This document shows positions 10,035 through 22,764 of a stretch of 64,000 nt of DNA, in pieces. The position numbers and the translations under genes were made by a program. This DNA is from Aphelocoma coerulescens (taxonomy: Eukaryota; Chordata; Aves; Passeriformes; Corvidae), in the NCBI RefSeq assembly GCF_041296385.1, contig NC_091015.1, positions 58,408,345-58,472,344 on the forward strand, written 5' to 3'. The stretch's first letter is position 1. The number at the start of each line of letters is the position of its first letter. Below the pieces are notes generated by a model, which was not told where the DNA came from, did not search any database, and saw only the letters and a program-made list of their open reading frames with translations.

Positions 10035-13000
10035 GTATGATTGCTTAATGTAGATTCAGAGGGAGGCCTCCAGTGAGCTTATGACTTCTGTATGAACTCT
10101 GAACATGTCACAATGTTATGGCGACTGTTAATGGTGTAAATGTTAAAGGTACTCTTAGTGGGTTGACACTGATGTATTGTTCAACTAAAGATAAAAATCT
10201 TGGCACGATGTGATTCTGCATATTTTGCACATCGTAGCTAAATTCTGAGCAGACATTTTTATGCCTTGTGCCAGGGCTTTGTTAATTGACACATGTTTGA
10301 AGCATCTTCTGGGTTTGAATAATGGGAATAAATAAGTTTAATTAGCTCCAAATTTATTTTAAAATTAGATTTGTACTTGAACATGTAGGACTAGTCCTGC
10401 AGTTGAGGTGCACATTTTCTAACTTAAGAGACTCTGGCTTTCTAGCTGTATGACAGAGATGCTCTGTGAACCACGGACAAACTGAGGTGGGGATAAATTG
10501 CCCTCTGGCTTGTCATATTTGGTTGTAAGGAGGCTTGTTTAACTCAACCTTCAGTTCTAAACATTATGTGGCTTCCAAGTGCTTAATCTTATATCTCTAT
10601 TCTGTGAGTCTGAAAAACGTCAGACTGTTTAACAAGATTATATTCTTGAGTAGTGATGTTATTTAGAAGTCTGGAGACCCTGGATGTGAGTAGGAACTTA
10701 CTATTTGAGTTTTCAGTTCCTGACGAAAATCTGTTTCCGAGTTCTAATTCTAGAGATTAATAGGGAGAAAAATAGTGGGGGTTTTGTATGCACTAATTCC
10801 TGGCTTTGTTTTTTTCATAGATTCAAGTTTGAATGTTTGTGTGCAGTGAATAAGATGTTGCAGACTTGATCTGGAGTGAGAAAATTATTGTCAGTTGCTT
10901 TGTTTGCCTCATAAAACATGTAGCATGCTAGGCTATTATAGAACAGTTTATCTCCCTTTGGCTACAGATCTGATTGGGGTTTAGGCATCAGGGTCTAGTA
11001 GTGTCATCCACAAAGACATGCCTTTATCTGTTCACAAGCTGTAGCGTTGGTCATATTCACTGACCAAGAGACATGGCAGTATTTTTTTGTGCCTAGGTGC
11101 CAGTAGTTCATAAATGATGGGTTCCTGTCCCCAAGATGCTCCCAAATACTTGGCATACACACCAGAACCCCTACAGCAATGGCATTTTGACAAGTGTGCA
11201 GTGGAGCACCTTGGAGATGCCTTCATTTGAACAGTAGCTGATAAAGAAATTGGTGGTAGTTGCTTCGTGCTAAGCCCTTGTTGTGGAAGAGTTTTAGATT
11301 GCTGGTCTGTCTTTGTGCAGAGTTGTTAGGCTGTACATAGAGGTGATGGAAGGAAGTTTCCATCCCCTTCAAAGTTGACCCTCAAATGCCTGAAAGCATA
11401 CAAGGTTTGTGGAATCCAAGGAAGAGCATTGTGTCTGCAAGACAAGGTATTGCTCTCCTGGTAACTCCCCTAGAGTGGGAGAAGCCAGGCTTTGGTTGTC
11501 TGCTCTCAGGAGAGCTTATGGGTCGTTAAAACTTTGGATGAAAAGCATCAATCATCCTCACAGCAGGGACCAAAACAGAGAAGTCTTTCCTGTGCCTCTA
11601 ACACTGAAGTACAGAGCTGTAGGCTCTCTGCTGCAGAGAAATATCCCTTTAGAAGAGCTTAATGGAATAATTTTTTGAGGATAAGTCCTGTAAATGTCTT
11701 CCTAGTCAACTCATCATGCCTCTTGTAGCATGTTGTTGAATAATGTTTAATTTGTCCTGTTGTTAAATCCCTTTACTCGTTTTAGATGTTTGGGGTTTTT
11801 TTGGGTTTTTTGTGAGCAAGAACTAGCTGTAGCTGCTAATGGGCAAGAAGGCATAAAAATATAGGTGGTATAAATGTGCATGAAAGGGATGAAGGGAGGT
11901 GGACATCAAGTCTTGCTAGGAACTTCTGAGAGTGGAAATTTCTAAGCAGCCATTTGAATTTCTCTACTTAAAAAAATTAGCTCTTAAAGAAGGGAAAATG
12001 TAGCGAAAAACTAAATTTCACTTTGGTCTGCTTTCTTTGGTTCAATAGTCTGCAGTTCCCTCTCTACCTGTATTTTTTGTTCATCTGTCAAGGAGATTTC
12101 CTTTTTCCCATGTTTGTCCATGACAGTGGGTTAATTGGAAGGATGTTTTCTTCCATAAAATCCTGTTCTTTGTTGTTAAGCTATGCAGCTTTGGCAAGCC
12201 TTATCCTGCTCGTCTGAGGTTGTTTTCTCTAAATGCAATGAAGTATAAAACAAACAAACAAAAAACCGCAGATGGGACAAAATTATCAAGCAGGGCTCTA
12301 ATTGGAAAATTTTATGTCTGCTGTTGAAGTGTGCTACCTCATTAATAAAGAGGATGCATATTCCCTGCTCTTACGCTCTCTGTTTTTGTTGATCAACAGC
12401 TGTTTGTGAGGGCTTTATTTTTTTTTTCCCCCCAGAAAGCCGATTGCAATAATTAGTATGTAATACATTTTAGCAGCTTTGTGTGGCGTCACTGTAGGTT
12501 GCAGTTGCAGCACTCCGGGGTGCAGTTGGCAGGAGGGAGGTGCCTGGGCTGCAAAGTGTGCAGCTCCTGGCAGTGTGCAGCCATCCATCGCTAGGCAACG
12601 CTGCCCGGATGCTGGCTGGGCTGCAATGGCAGTGCTGCAGCTGGGGCGAGTTGCAGGCTGAGCCTGTGCATCTGCTCCCAAGGAGAACCCCCCTGCTCCT
12701 CAGCTCCACATTTGCACTTCCAACGCCCTGATACGCAGCTAGAGCACGGCAAGGAGATGGAAAGGTAACGGGATAAAGCCAGGGGGCAGAGAGCCAGGGC
12801 AGGCGGAGAAAAACAAGTGCGCAAGGAGGTGAACGAGGGTTTAGCGAGCCAGGGGATCGTACCACAGGAAGTGGCACCAGCACCGAGAGGAGAACCGAAA
12901 GCAGAACAAAAATGGAAGCACAGGAATTAGAGCGAGCGGGCAAGAAATAATTAAAAAATGAAGAAATAGATCTAAAGCAAAAGTAAGGGGGAAGTGGGAC

Positions 13001-13412
13001 AGCAGGAGTATGGATAAGGACAAGCTAAAATGGATGTGAGGAAATTTTGGCAGGCAAACAGAATATGAAGCAAAAAGAGTGTACTAACTTCTGCTTCAGT
13101 CAGTAGTTTGTAATGTTAATGTTTGTTTTGTGTGCATTAACTGTAACAATCCTGTATGTTTTAAGAGCTGTTTCTCAAACAAGGAAAACACTCAGCTGGA
13201 TTGCTGAAGGACGTTTTTTAGGAATTGGTTTTGACATAGAATTAATCTGTGTTGTGTTCCATATTGTGCATTTCAAAAGTTAATTTTATCACTTTTCCAA
13301 TGGACTTGTCTTCTGTTATTTTTTTGCAACTACTATGAATGTAATTATATGGAATAGAATTACATTTTATTGTGCTCCAGGTAATTAAAGACCATTATTT
13401 CTGCTTTTATAG
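10035..13412 (+). other. CLASP2: CLASP2 intron, contains GC-rich candidate element
   Basis: The intron is 3.4 kb between donor GTATGA and acceptor CTTTTATAG. It is mostly plain AT-rich sequence. The exception is about 12470-12760, which is listed separately. Small open frames on both strands are non-conserved in appearance and judged random. Confidence 0.85.
12470..12760. promoter_or_regulatory. GC-rich intronic block, candidate regulatory element
   Basis: GC content rises abruptly, with repeated GCAG/CTGC words. It contains a CRE-like GGCGTCAC (about 12485) and, in CCATCGCTAGGCAACG (12589-12601), an RFX/X-box half-site (GTTGCC on the minus strand) with a degenerate second half. It lacks a convincing coding frame or splice donors and does not look like a repeat. 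The enhancer role is inference. Confidence 0.4.
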
Positions 13413-13504
13413 TACATTTGGGAACGCCTTGCTGTTGGTTTTAAACACAAGAATTACCGATCCCGAGAAGGAGTGTGTTTGTGTCTTGTTGCTACCTTAA
13501 ACAT
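13413..13504 (+). CDS. CLASP2: CLASP2 internal exon, TOG1 (YIWERLAVGFKHKNYRSREG)
   Basis: The exon is 92 bp, between acceptor CTTTTATAG and donor GTAAGC. It starts in frame at TAC (phase 0), has 30 codons plus AT, and continues into the next exon to complete ATT (Ile). The segment GFKHKNYRSREGVCLCL is among the most conserved stretches of CLASP TOG1 (GFKHKNFRSREGVCLCL or GFKHKNFRTREG in relatives). It forms the HEAT helices of the TOG paddle. Only 340 bp of intron separates it from the following exon, the tightest spacing in the window. Confidence 0.95.
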
Positions 13505-13811
13505 GTAAGCTTTTTGTTTCTATGGAGATGTAATGGTTCTATCCTTCTTTTGAATGTCATTTTTCTCTGAAAGTAATTCTTTAGGGAGTCTGGTTCAATT
13601 AAATTAATACATGGGAAAAGTCAAACAACTTAACTAGTGGGCTTTCTGAAAGAAAGACTAAAGCTACAGAATTCTTATCTTATTTAGAAGTAGATGAAGG
13701 ACTAGTAAGAGAGGGACAGAGCTTGATTGATGTCAGTTTGTATTCTGTAAAAGCTAAGCCAAAAGTTCACTTCTGCAAGAATTATTTTCTGTTTTTTCTT
13801 TAAAAATAGGC

Positions 13812-13842
<31 letters not shown>

Positions 13843-13844
13843 AG
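13505..13844 (+). other. CLASP2: CLASP2 short intron ending in pure poly-T
   Basis: The intron is 340 bp, donor GTAAGC and acceptor TTAG. Its last 30 bases are essentially 28 consecutive T (13815-13842) plus AG. Nothing else is recognised. Confidence 0.9.
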
Positions 13845-13920
13845 TTACGGTGCACAACCATTAATCCTCAGCAAGTTGGTACCACATCTGTGTATAGCAT
13901 TTGGTGACTCCAACAGTCAG
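13845..13920 (+). CDS. CLASP2: CLASP2 internal exon, TOG1 (YGAQPLILSKLVPHLCIAFG)
   Basis: The exon is 76 bp. One base completes Ile from the preceding exon, followed by 25 codons ending at CAG, with donor GTAAGG. It reads YGAQPLILSKLVPHL and then CIAFGDSNSQ. This matches the CLASP2 pattern GAQPLxISKLxPHLCxxFGDSNSQ rather than the CLASP1 form (LTLSKIVPHICNLLGDPNSQ). The acceptor is preceded by an uninterrupted run of 28 T residues (13815-13842) directly before AG, an extreme polypyrimidine tract. Confidence 0.95.
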
Positions 13921-15413
13921 GTAAGGATTTCAGTACTTAACTGGCCCTTGAACAACTACACTTTGACAGAACAGTGAAAGCAAAATAAATATAAGCATTT
14001 AAAGAAAAGCTGGTAAGAGTGCTTGTGTACAGCAGATCATTATTTTCTACCATGAGAAGAAGTAAACCCAATTTCTTCTTAATCAGTCCATCCACTGGAA
14101 GATGAAAGTGGAGTTGCAAAGGCAGCAGTATCATGATGTACTGGTCTCTTTAGTTTTGTCTTCAGAAGTAGAAACTAGTAATTACTGAAAGTAGTTGTTT
14201 CTTACAGAGGATGTTGAAAAGAAATAAATTAAAAAAAAGAAGTTATTGACACAAAAAATTACCTCCAGAAGCAGCCCTTATATGAAACCTGCGATAGATT
14301 GCCAAATTTGCTGAAGATAACATTATTATGTGTAATTATTTTCTTATTGGAACCCAAATGGCATTTGAAAGCATGCAAGGACTGTCGTTAAAATCATTAA
14401 AGTAAGCAAAAACATCTGCAGTGAAAATCAAGATGCAGTTCATAATGGTGACATCTGAACTTCAGAAAATCTTCCAGTGGAAATGGTTAAAATATCTTGA
14501 TTTATCTCAAGTTGTGTTTGAGGGAAAAGACTAGGATTACAGTAACAGAGAGGGTAGCATTGGTAGGAGCTGGGTTTATAAACAGGATTGGTCTTTAAGC
14601 TTAATTTCTGAGTGCAGCAAAGTTCTTGTCTCCTCTGTATAGCATAGCATTGTTCTGTTCTAGCGAAATTCTGTTGAGAAGTTGTCCTTTTTGCTGATCA
14701 TTAGTAAAGATGCAGTTCACATCTTGCTAGGGCAGTTATGTGTTTAGTTTGAACTGCTGCAAAGAACAATACTGAAGTCATTCCGGACATTCTTTTTAGA
14801 GAATAATGGCATTTACTAAAATGCATTTTTGGCAGTTTTTATTGTGATGGCTATGGTTTAAAATTTTTAAAGAGGCACTCCATCTCCTTGTTTTTACTGT
14901 TCTTTCTGCTTCCACCATCCTGCCTTATTTCCTTTCTTGTGCTGATGCCATGCCACCTGGTTCCAATTGAAATAAAGCAAGAAGAAAATGCTGATCACTT
15001 TGGTCCACTCTTGTGGGCAGTCTTAGTTTTCCAGAAGGACTTTGCTGTGTGTAGAAAGTGATGAAAGCAAGATGAAAAGTCAAGACTGAGTGCAGGAGCT
15101 AAGTTTTGAAAGTACTGCCTGCTGTGAGCAAGTCCCAGATAAAGCACATTTTTTCCACAAATACTATTCTTATGTCAGACCCAGAAATTCCCTCTAAAGC
15201 TGTTATTTCTAGGATTTTTTACCACGTGGGGATGCTGTAACTTGGAACAAATGCCATCATGATAGAACAGTTGTATTTCCGTTCCTTTTCATCCTCACTA
15301 TTTCAACTGAGTTGGCATGCAGGGCTATAGAACTCTTAAGATTAGAGGTCTGTCAGCAAATGTCCTTTTGGTTTCTGTAACACTGGAATCAACAATTTAA
15401 ACTGTGTTCACAG
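13921..15413 (+). other. CLASP2: CLASP2 intron, nothing recognised
   Basis: The intron is 1.5 kb of AT-rich sequence between donor GTAAGG and acceptor GTTCACAG. No repeats or RNA genes are seen. Confidence 0.85.
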
Positions 15414-15511
15414 GTGAGAGATGCTGCCATACTAGCCATTGTAGAGGTTTACAGACATGTGGGAGAGAAAGTACGAATAGATCTTACGAAGAGAGGAATT
15501 CCTCCTGGAAG
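15414..15511 (+). CDS. CLASP2: CLASP2 internal exon, TOG1 (VRDAAILAIVEVYRHVGEKV)
   Basis: The exon is 98 bp, between acceptor GTTCACAG and donor GTGAGC. It starts in frame (phase 0), with 32 codons plus AG. The peptide begins VRDAAILAIVEVYRHVGEKV and ends RIDLTKRGIPPG. The VRDAAI...EIYRHVGEKVR block is the last conserved HEAT repeat of TOG1. The exon opens with GTGAGA immediately after the acceptor AG and follows an exon ending in CAG, so the spliced junction CAG/GTGAGA itself resembles a 5' splice site. Its length is not a multiple of three, so skipping would shift the frame. Confidence 0.95.
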
Positions 15512-18500
15512 GTGAGCTAGCTGTTTTGATTTTGTAATTCTGAGCCATTTAAGTTTTACTGTTCATTATCTGAACTTTAAACTCGCTAAAAATTTTGTTT
15601 TAAAATTACTGTAATTTTTATTTTATATTCCAGTTAGTTTTGCTTTCAGTATGATGTTACTAGAGTTCCTATGTTGTATGTAGATTAGTTTATATGAAAT
15701 AAAACTAGCCATTATTTTGTTTCTACCTTTGATTAATTAAGAAAGCCAGACAGAGGTTGAAATTGTACTTAGTGGGAAAGGCTGTTTATTCCATAAAATC
15801 TTTAAAATTCCTTGTTAAAGCAATTTATACTTTTTAAAATGTGTTAACCCCTTATATACTAACATACTGCTTTACCATCACTTTTATCTCATTTCTTGAT
15901 TTTGATAAAGCTGAATATATCTATTACTTGATATCGGAGAGAATATTAGATAAGTCCCTTATCAAACCCCTCTAAAAAACTAAGAGCCCTAGTTTTTCAT
16001 GGTCATTTGTAGGATAGCAAAATACAGCTTGATAATAGATCAAAATATGTATTCAGCTCTGGGGCCCCCAACATGAGAAAGACATTGACCTGTTAGTCTA
16101 GGGGAGAGCCACTAAATTGATTAGGGTGCTGGAGAGCCTCTGCTATGAAAACAGGCTGATTGTTTAGCTTGGAGAAGTGAAGGCTCTTAGAGCACATTCC
16201 AGTACCTAAATAGGTAGGAGAGCTGGAGAGGGACTTCTTCCAAGGACGTGGTAGGACCAGGGGCGAGGGCTTTCAACTGAAGAGGATAGGTTTAGGTTAC
16301 ATATTAGGAAGCAGTTCTTTACTGTGAGGGTGGTAAGACACTGGACCAGGTTAACCAGTGAGGCTGTGAATGCCCTGTCCCTGGCAGTGTTCAAGGTGAG
16401 CTTGGATGGGGCTTTGAGGAGCCTGCTCTAATGAAAGTTGTCCCAGCCCATGACAGAGGGGTTGGAACTGGGTGATCCAAAACCATTCTACAATTCTATG
16501 AAAGCATTGTAGGAGAAGGGTGTTGAATTTATTGTTTTACATTCCAGGCAGAGTTCAGCCTGTTTAGACAAAAGTTTACCCTGCCTATGAGAATGAGAAG
16601 TTGTACACATTCTCTTCTATCCTGTAGAATAGAATTCTAAAGAATTCTATGGAATATAGTCATGCTTTTAGACTAGTAATGGATTATATGGTTACCACAG
16701 AAGTTGAAGCCATATTATTACTACAGTTCTGAAAATTGAGTTTCCTAGCAAATAAGGGGAACATATCAGAAATCTTTCTTGCATTAAGATAGGGCCTTGG
16801 ATATCTTTTGGAACAGAGAATAAAAGAGTGCAGATAACACAGCATTTTTGCAATGAATGTTGGGCCTGACTGTAAGTTTAGGTTCAGGACTCACCGTTTA
16901 CAATTCCATGTGATACAAGCTGAGTACACCTTGGGATCCAAATAGGATTAAATACCATAGGTGCTTTGTATCCTCAGGACAATCAACAGCTTCTAATTTA
17001 GTTGCAGTAGGTGCCAAGTTGTTGTTTCTACAGTCTGAATCAGCTGCATACAAAATTCCCCCTGATCTGAAAGCAAGCATGGTTGTATAATTTGCATTTA
17101 CATAAAAAAGCAAGACTCTACTTGGTGCATGTTAAATGGGTTGTTGCTACTAAATCTCCAGCAGTTTTGCACCTGATAGTCAGGACTAGGGTAAAATAGT
17201 ATGTGAGCTGAGTGTCAGTGCTGTGTCCTCTGCAGTAGGTTTCAGGTTGGGATAAGGAGAGGAGTTACAATTTGCTTGAGTTAAACATGAGACTGTTAGT
17301 CTCTGTCCCATCCAACCCTGACAGAAAGCAGAGCTCCTGGAGTCCCTTCTTACTCCTTCACACAACTAAGAAGGCGTTTGACAAAGCTCAGGAAAGACAG
17401 ATTAACTGTATGGTAGCTTAGACTGTTGTTTCTTCAGAGGCAGACCTAATTTAAGACATTTCTTCCCCAGTGCCTGTCAGAGGTTTCCCTTTGCTTAGAT
17501 GCAGTAAAATTTTCATGTGGTTATGCAGGAGCTATGATCTGTGGGAAAAAACCTTTCATGTAGAGTATCATCATTATTTTGAGGGGAATCTTTGTTCATG
17601 TTTGTGTGTCTGGGTAGGTTTTAAGGGTTTTAAGTATTACAGATAATCTGTAGTTCAGACACGGCTGCTTTCAGTTGTTGAGTTCAGCCTTAAAGAACTG
17701 CATTGCAGCTCCTTCACTGTAAGTCAGTGCATTAAAAATTACATCTAAACTTAAACATTAGCAGAAAAACCTATTACTTCAGTTTTTGGTGCACATGAAT
17801 CAATAGAATGTAGGCTTGTTTAGTTTGCATAACAAACTACACATTAGAGAGTTGTGTGTTGCTGCTTGAATGCACTCTGTCCTAAAGCACTGAAAATAAG
17901 AGCTCCTGTCTGCTGAAAGGAAAGCAGGAAAGTTAATCAAGCATTGTTTTGAGAAATTGTTCAACTTCCTTAAATATGCAAATGGTATATACATGTTGTG
18001 TCTATACAAAGCCAAATACAGTCAGTAATTTAATAATAGTAGGCTTAAAAGGTTTTGTAATCTGCATCTGGTAGGGTTTGCCTTTGTGGAAAATACTGGA
18101 TTTTCTAGAGGGCTTTACTGGACCTGTCAGAATCTAGGTAATGAATAAATTATGGATCTTACTTTTGTAGTTCAATTCTACTTACTTACTATTTCTTTTT
18201 CTTCGGTGCATTTCTCTTCTTTATTGAGAGTAATTGGTGATACCTTAATAGGTATTAATTTATATAAACAAATATAAATGTGTTTATAAATAAAATCAGT
18301 GTATTCCTCTTTCTATTTGTTATTTTTCAACTTAGAAATCTCAGAGTATTATTGTGCTTTTTGCTTGAAGCGCATTCCTTTTTCAGAAAAATCAGTATCA
18401 AGTCAGTGGCTGGAAATTTGGACGTTGTTTTCTCTTTTGTTGTAATCGCTTGCCAGAGAGGTTTTGACAGTCTTTAGTGTCAGACCTGAAAGTAGCGTTA

Positions 18501-21500
18501 ATATATTTGTGAATACTGAAAGTGGATGTTGTATTTATTGTTCAGTGAGCCAAGAATAGTGAAGAGGTTTTGTTCTCAGTGGGACAAATCGAATGTTTTA
18601 GAGTATGGAATCTGTGTGGCTGATCTTCCCTGAACGGAAATAGCGTACGTGGCTCTGGATAGCAGTTACTTAGTCTGAGTGTTAAAAGCTTTTATCTTTG
18701 AGGAATTAATCTGACAAATTTCCCCCCTGTTGCTTGAGAGACAGAAATGTATAAAACCAGTCATTTGTTTAGTTCTTATGTCTAGGGCCACAACTTCATA
18801 TCCTAAAATGTTGAAGCATATTGCAGTATGCATTATGCATTTCTAAATACCACATTTTATGTGGTATGCACATTCTGCTTATCTGTCTAGCTCAAGCTGT
18901 AGATGAGGTCCATCTGTGTGTCCAGATGTGGACACATGTCTTCAAGATCTCTTTTTTTTTTTTAGCTTGGAAGGGGGAAATATGGAGAAACAACTGCAGA
19001 GTTTCATATGGGCTGTTTCCTGCTTTTGACTCAGTTTGGACATAAACAACAGACTAGCTACCACCATTCTTCTTTATCTTTCTGCTATTGATAGGGGAGT
19101 GGTGCTCTTTTGCCTCTTCATCACAAGGACCACACTTTCGGGTATCCCCCTCTGCCTGCCATTCAAACAGTTGAACACCATCAAGCATGGTCATGAGTAA
19201 CAGCTTTTCGGTCTGAAGTGTTGTGCACATTCTATGGAAGCACCCATGTTTCCGTATGTGTGCACGTCAGCTCAAGCTGTGTCCTAGAAGGGTACATATT
19301 CCTCTTACTGACCATCCTCACCACAGTATGTTAATACTTTGATAGAGACCTGTTGCCTGCTGGAGGAGAGTGTTTGGCAGGTTGCCAGGAGCCCCCATTT
19401 AAAGTGCTACAACTTCATGCATTCATTCATTCACTGACAGCCCCTCCAGAAATACCTGCTGTCCCAAACACATGGTTTTTGTCAATGGTGATTTTTCCGT
19501 CTATATGAGAAGTTGCAGAAGACCTATCTATGCCTTTTTGGGAAAAGAAGATAATATTTCTGTCCACCAGTGACATGTGGTGACTTCAATGATTGATTAT
19601 GATTGCCACATCCAGAGTTGGGCTTGCAGATACGAGATGAAGGAGTAATAATGCTTCTTTTCTCAAAGAACATTCCTCTTTGCCAGTAAAACTGGTCTTG
19701 GTCCAGCCCTGTAGTTTCTTGGGTTCCTCTTGGCAGGCTCTCTTTTGCCAGTAGCTGAACCTCCTGTAAACATTCTTAAATTGACTGTGGTTGCAATAAT
19801 TTTAGAGACTCTAGCCCATGCTGCCTTGCTGCCTGTGACTGTGTGAAGAAATATGAGAAGAGAAGAAGGTAGCAAGAAGAGCAGGGTGGGAGGAGAGGGA
19901 GGGAGAAACTTCTTGTGAGAGACTTTGCAAAGTGGTAGTTACAGATGCTGTAAGCTGTTCTAAAGAGAGGGTTGGTTCTGCAGTAGAGCTTTACCACATT
20001 GACAGCTGTGTTATAATGGACTCCTCTGTTGTTGTTGCAATTATGACAAATACTGTAGAGTCTGCCTCTGGTCATAAAGACATGCTTTGAAAGTTTGAGG
20101 AGTGGCAGTACTGTGTGTTGCTCTCCAGCCTGCAACACTGACAACATAGCGTCCAGTGCTGACAAACGCATTTTTTTTATTGTTCATAGTTAATACTTTA
20201 TCAAGTATTTTGTCCAGAGTGAGAGGCAACATGTATATTATTATAACATATTTTTAAGGAAGCATTTAGGTTTTAGCTGCTGTTTAAAACACTCAGGAAA
20301 GCATTTTTGAAAAGAAAGTTCAAAAGAGCAGAAAATCTTTTTTTTTTCTTCTGCATGCTCTAAAATATTTGTGCCAAGTGGATAACGTCAGCTTTACAGG
20401 ATTTAAAAATTAAAGTGAAATTTTAGAGCAAATCTGTTAATCTCTCTAGTCATATTCAGTTTCTCTTGGAATGACAGTTTCAGCCTTTCAGATGTAGTGT
20501 TAAATCTTCCTCATTAACTAGGTGAACTGCTAATGCAGTGTTTGCTATGGAATCCAGCACTGTTGAGGGGAACTCACAATCCCTGGTAAACACAAACATA
20601 TGAGGCAAACACATTAACTTCTTGTTATGAAAGCAAGATGGCCTAATGCATTATTATATGTATTGATTGTCGTGTAAACTTCTCGATTTGTACGGCTGAA
20701 AGCACACAGCATGTTAATGGGATTTCACACATCATTAGTAAATTCTAGTACCCAAAAAAGCATTTCATTTCAAAAGTTTTACTTTTTCAAGCCTAAGTGC
20801 AGAAAAACGCCTTTTGGTAGATACTGCCTTTGGTTTGCAAATTGATCTTTTCATTAAAAGACTTGAGGTTTAATAGTAAAGTAGTGACATTTGTGAATTG
20901 CTGCCATTTCAGACATTTTGCTGTGGCAGCAGTGGTTGTAAATGCAATGGTGGTGCAAAAGGGAGAGGATAATAGGTTCCAGAGACAAGCTGGCAAGTAT
21001 CCTAGGGAAAGATTAAGGAAACTACTACCGAGCTACATACAGTTTTGAGATAAGTTGAGATGATGGAATAACTGCTGGTTTGTGTTATGGATTATTGACT
21101 TAAATGATTAAAGGGGGGGGTTGGGTGTGGTTTTTTAGATGCTTGCAGTAGAGGAGGCCTTTTTGTGGGGATCCATATAGTTCTTGTTGTGGGCTGGCTA
21201 AGTCCAGGACAAATTTGCTCAGTAGCAGATTGCTTTGAAGTGTTTGGAAAGTAAAAGTAATGCACAGTGAGAGTCCTAAATTGTTGGAATGGGAGTGGGG
21301 GAAGGCTCAAACTTTCTATACTGTTGTCTGTCTGTATTTCATTATTTTATCACATTCTTCATTGTTAGTGAAAGGGACATGCAATCTCAGAGAATGTAGA
21401 CTATGAAGTGAAAGTGTACAGCCTCTCTACATGGATCATTGAGTAAAAGTGGTGTGTGCATAACGAAATGTTGAAGTGAAATCTCTGTGTGTCCTTGACT

Positions 21501-22693
21501 TTTCTCCTTGTGAGAATTTTCATACCCAGGCATAGTTCTTACCCATTTTTTTTGGTTTGTCATAAAATAGTTTGGATTGTGAGTTTTTATTAAAGACAGT
21601 CTTTCAGTACAAATTGTTAGCAAATTTTGAATTGGGTAGTATAATCCCTAGTTCTTCTGGTGTACCTGAACTGTACCTGTTCAGAGACCTGCAGACTGTC
21701 ATGTGATTTGTAGTTTATAACTTTGTTCATTTAAAATCAGGATTCAGTCTGAATAGTCCTGGAGCTAAAAATCCCATGTGCATGTTATATATTACCATAT
21801 TCCAAGTAGTCTAAAAAGCAGAGAAGTCTTTGGAGAAATGCAAGAAAATGTTCTCAATTGTTTGCAGCTGAACAGTATATTATGTCAGTACAACTCTTGC
21901 TAATGCATGGGTTACGTTTTTCTGGGAGATACGTCCGCTGCTTTTATTGAGTTTTCTGCAGAAGTGATGAGAAAGGGCTGTTGAAGTGTTTTGCCAACTT
22001 TATTGCTTGAACACCATTTTTTGCCTTCTGAGACTAGATTGCAAAGCTAAAATTGTGGAATTTTTTGGTTTGGTTTGTTTGGAGTTTTGTTTGTCTGTTT
22101 GCTGTTTAAATGTAGTAAAGCATTCACAGTGTATTCTCTACTGTGACAGTTAAAATCAGTGTGCGGGTTGGACACGTTTAAGTGTTTAGTGTATCTTAAG
22201 TTTAGAAGAAAGTTGTGTTGTTTGGGTTTTTTTTTTTCCCTGTGGAAAAGCATTTTTTCATAACCAAACTGAGGAAATTTTGTGGAACAAAATCTTTGAG
22301 GGAAATTAATAATTGTCTCAGAACAAATTAAATAGTAATCCTTCTTTTTCTTCTAAATGAACATTGCATAGTTCAAACTGTAACCTTTTGTTGTTGAGTA
22401 GGAATAAATATGTATATATTGTATATACACCCAGTATATGCTATTACTGAAGCTGAACTTCAGAATGTTATTTTTAATCATGCTAATAACAAGTTGACTT
22501 AGTTTTCTATGCATTTCTGTGAAGATGCTCAGCTAAAGAGGAATCCTTTAGGAATTGTTTCTTCATACTTTTAGTCCCTTGTATATTCTGCATTGTGGCT
22601 TCATATATGCTAATAAACTGATTTCTGTTTTTACCAGTAGCCAGTGGGATTTCAGAGATGTAAAACTACTTTGTTGTTTTTTGTTCTTTATAG
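15512..22693 (+). other. CLASP2: CLASP2 intron with one CR1 copy
   Basis: The intron is 7.2 kb between donor GTGAGC and acceptor CTTTATAG. It holds a CR1 copy (16047-16500) and an 8-bp inverted repeat TGTGTCCA-GATG-TGGACACA (18917-18936). About 19050-20240 is a more complex stretch that I could not identify, with a 131-codon minus-strand open frame at 19776-20171 of unconvincing composition. Confidence 0.8.
16047..16500 (+). mobile_element. CR1 LINE 3' fragment
   Basis: It opens with CAGCTCTGGGGCCCCCAACA and GAGAAAGACATTGACCTGTT, standard CR1 landmarks. It continues through GGACCAGGTTAACCAGTGAG and ends CCATTCTACAATTCTATG, the CR1 terminal octamer type. About 450 bp, same strand as CLASP2, non-coding. 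Confidence 0.92.
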
Positions 22694-22764
22694 GTTGCAA
22701 ACAATCTTTGCAAAATTTGATGAAATAAGAAACTCTGACAATATGATTTTAAGTAGCGTCAGTG
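22694..22764 (+). CDS. CLASP2: CLASP2 internal exon, end of TOG1 (LQTIFAKFDEIRNSDNMILS)
   Basis: The exon is 71 bp, between acceptor CTTTATAG and donor GTGAGT. One base completes Arg (AG+G), followed by 23 codons ending SSVS plus a final G. That G pairs with AC of the exon at 42847 to make Asp, giving SSVS-DKSFDDEE. The IFAKFDE motif is the C-terminal helix of TOG1 in CLASP2. This is the last exon specific to the long isoform. The downstream intron of about 20 kb holds both short-isoform promoters. In the mammalian form I remember, this end reads SVCK before DKSF, so the bird sequence differs here in a poorly constrained linker. Confidence 0.93.

Noticed and set aside
19776..20171. 131-codon minus-strand open frame
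   Set aside because: No recognisable domain, no splice or promoter support, and Ser/Leu/Cys-rich low-complexity end. Probably chance in an intron.
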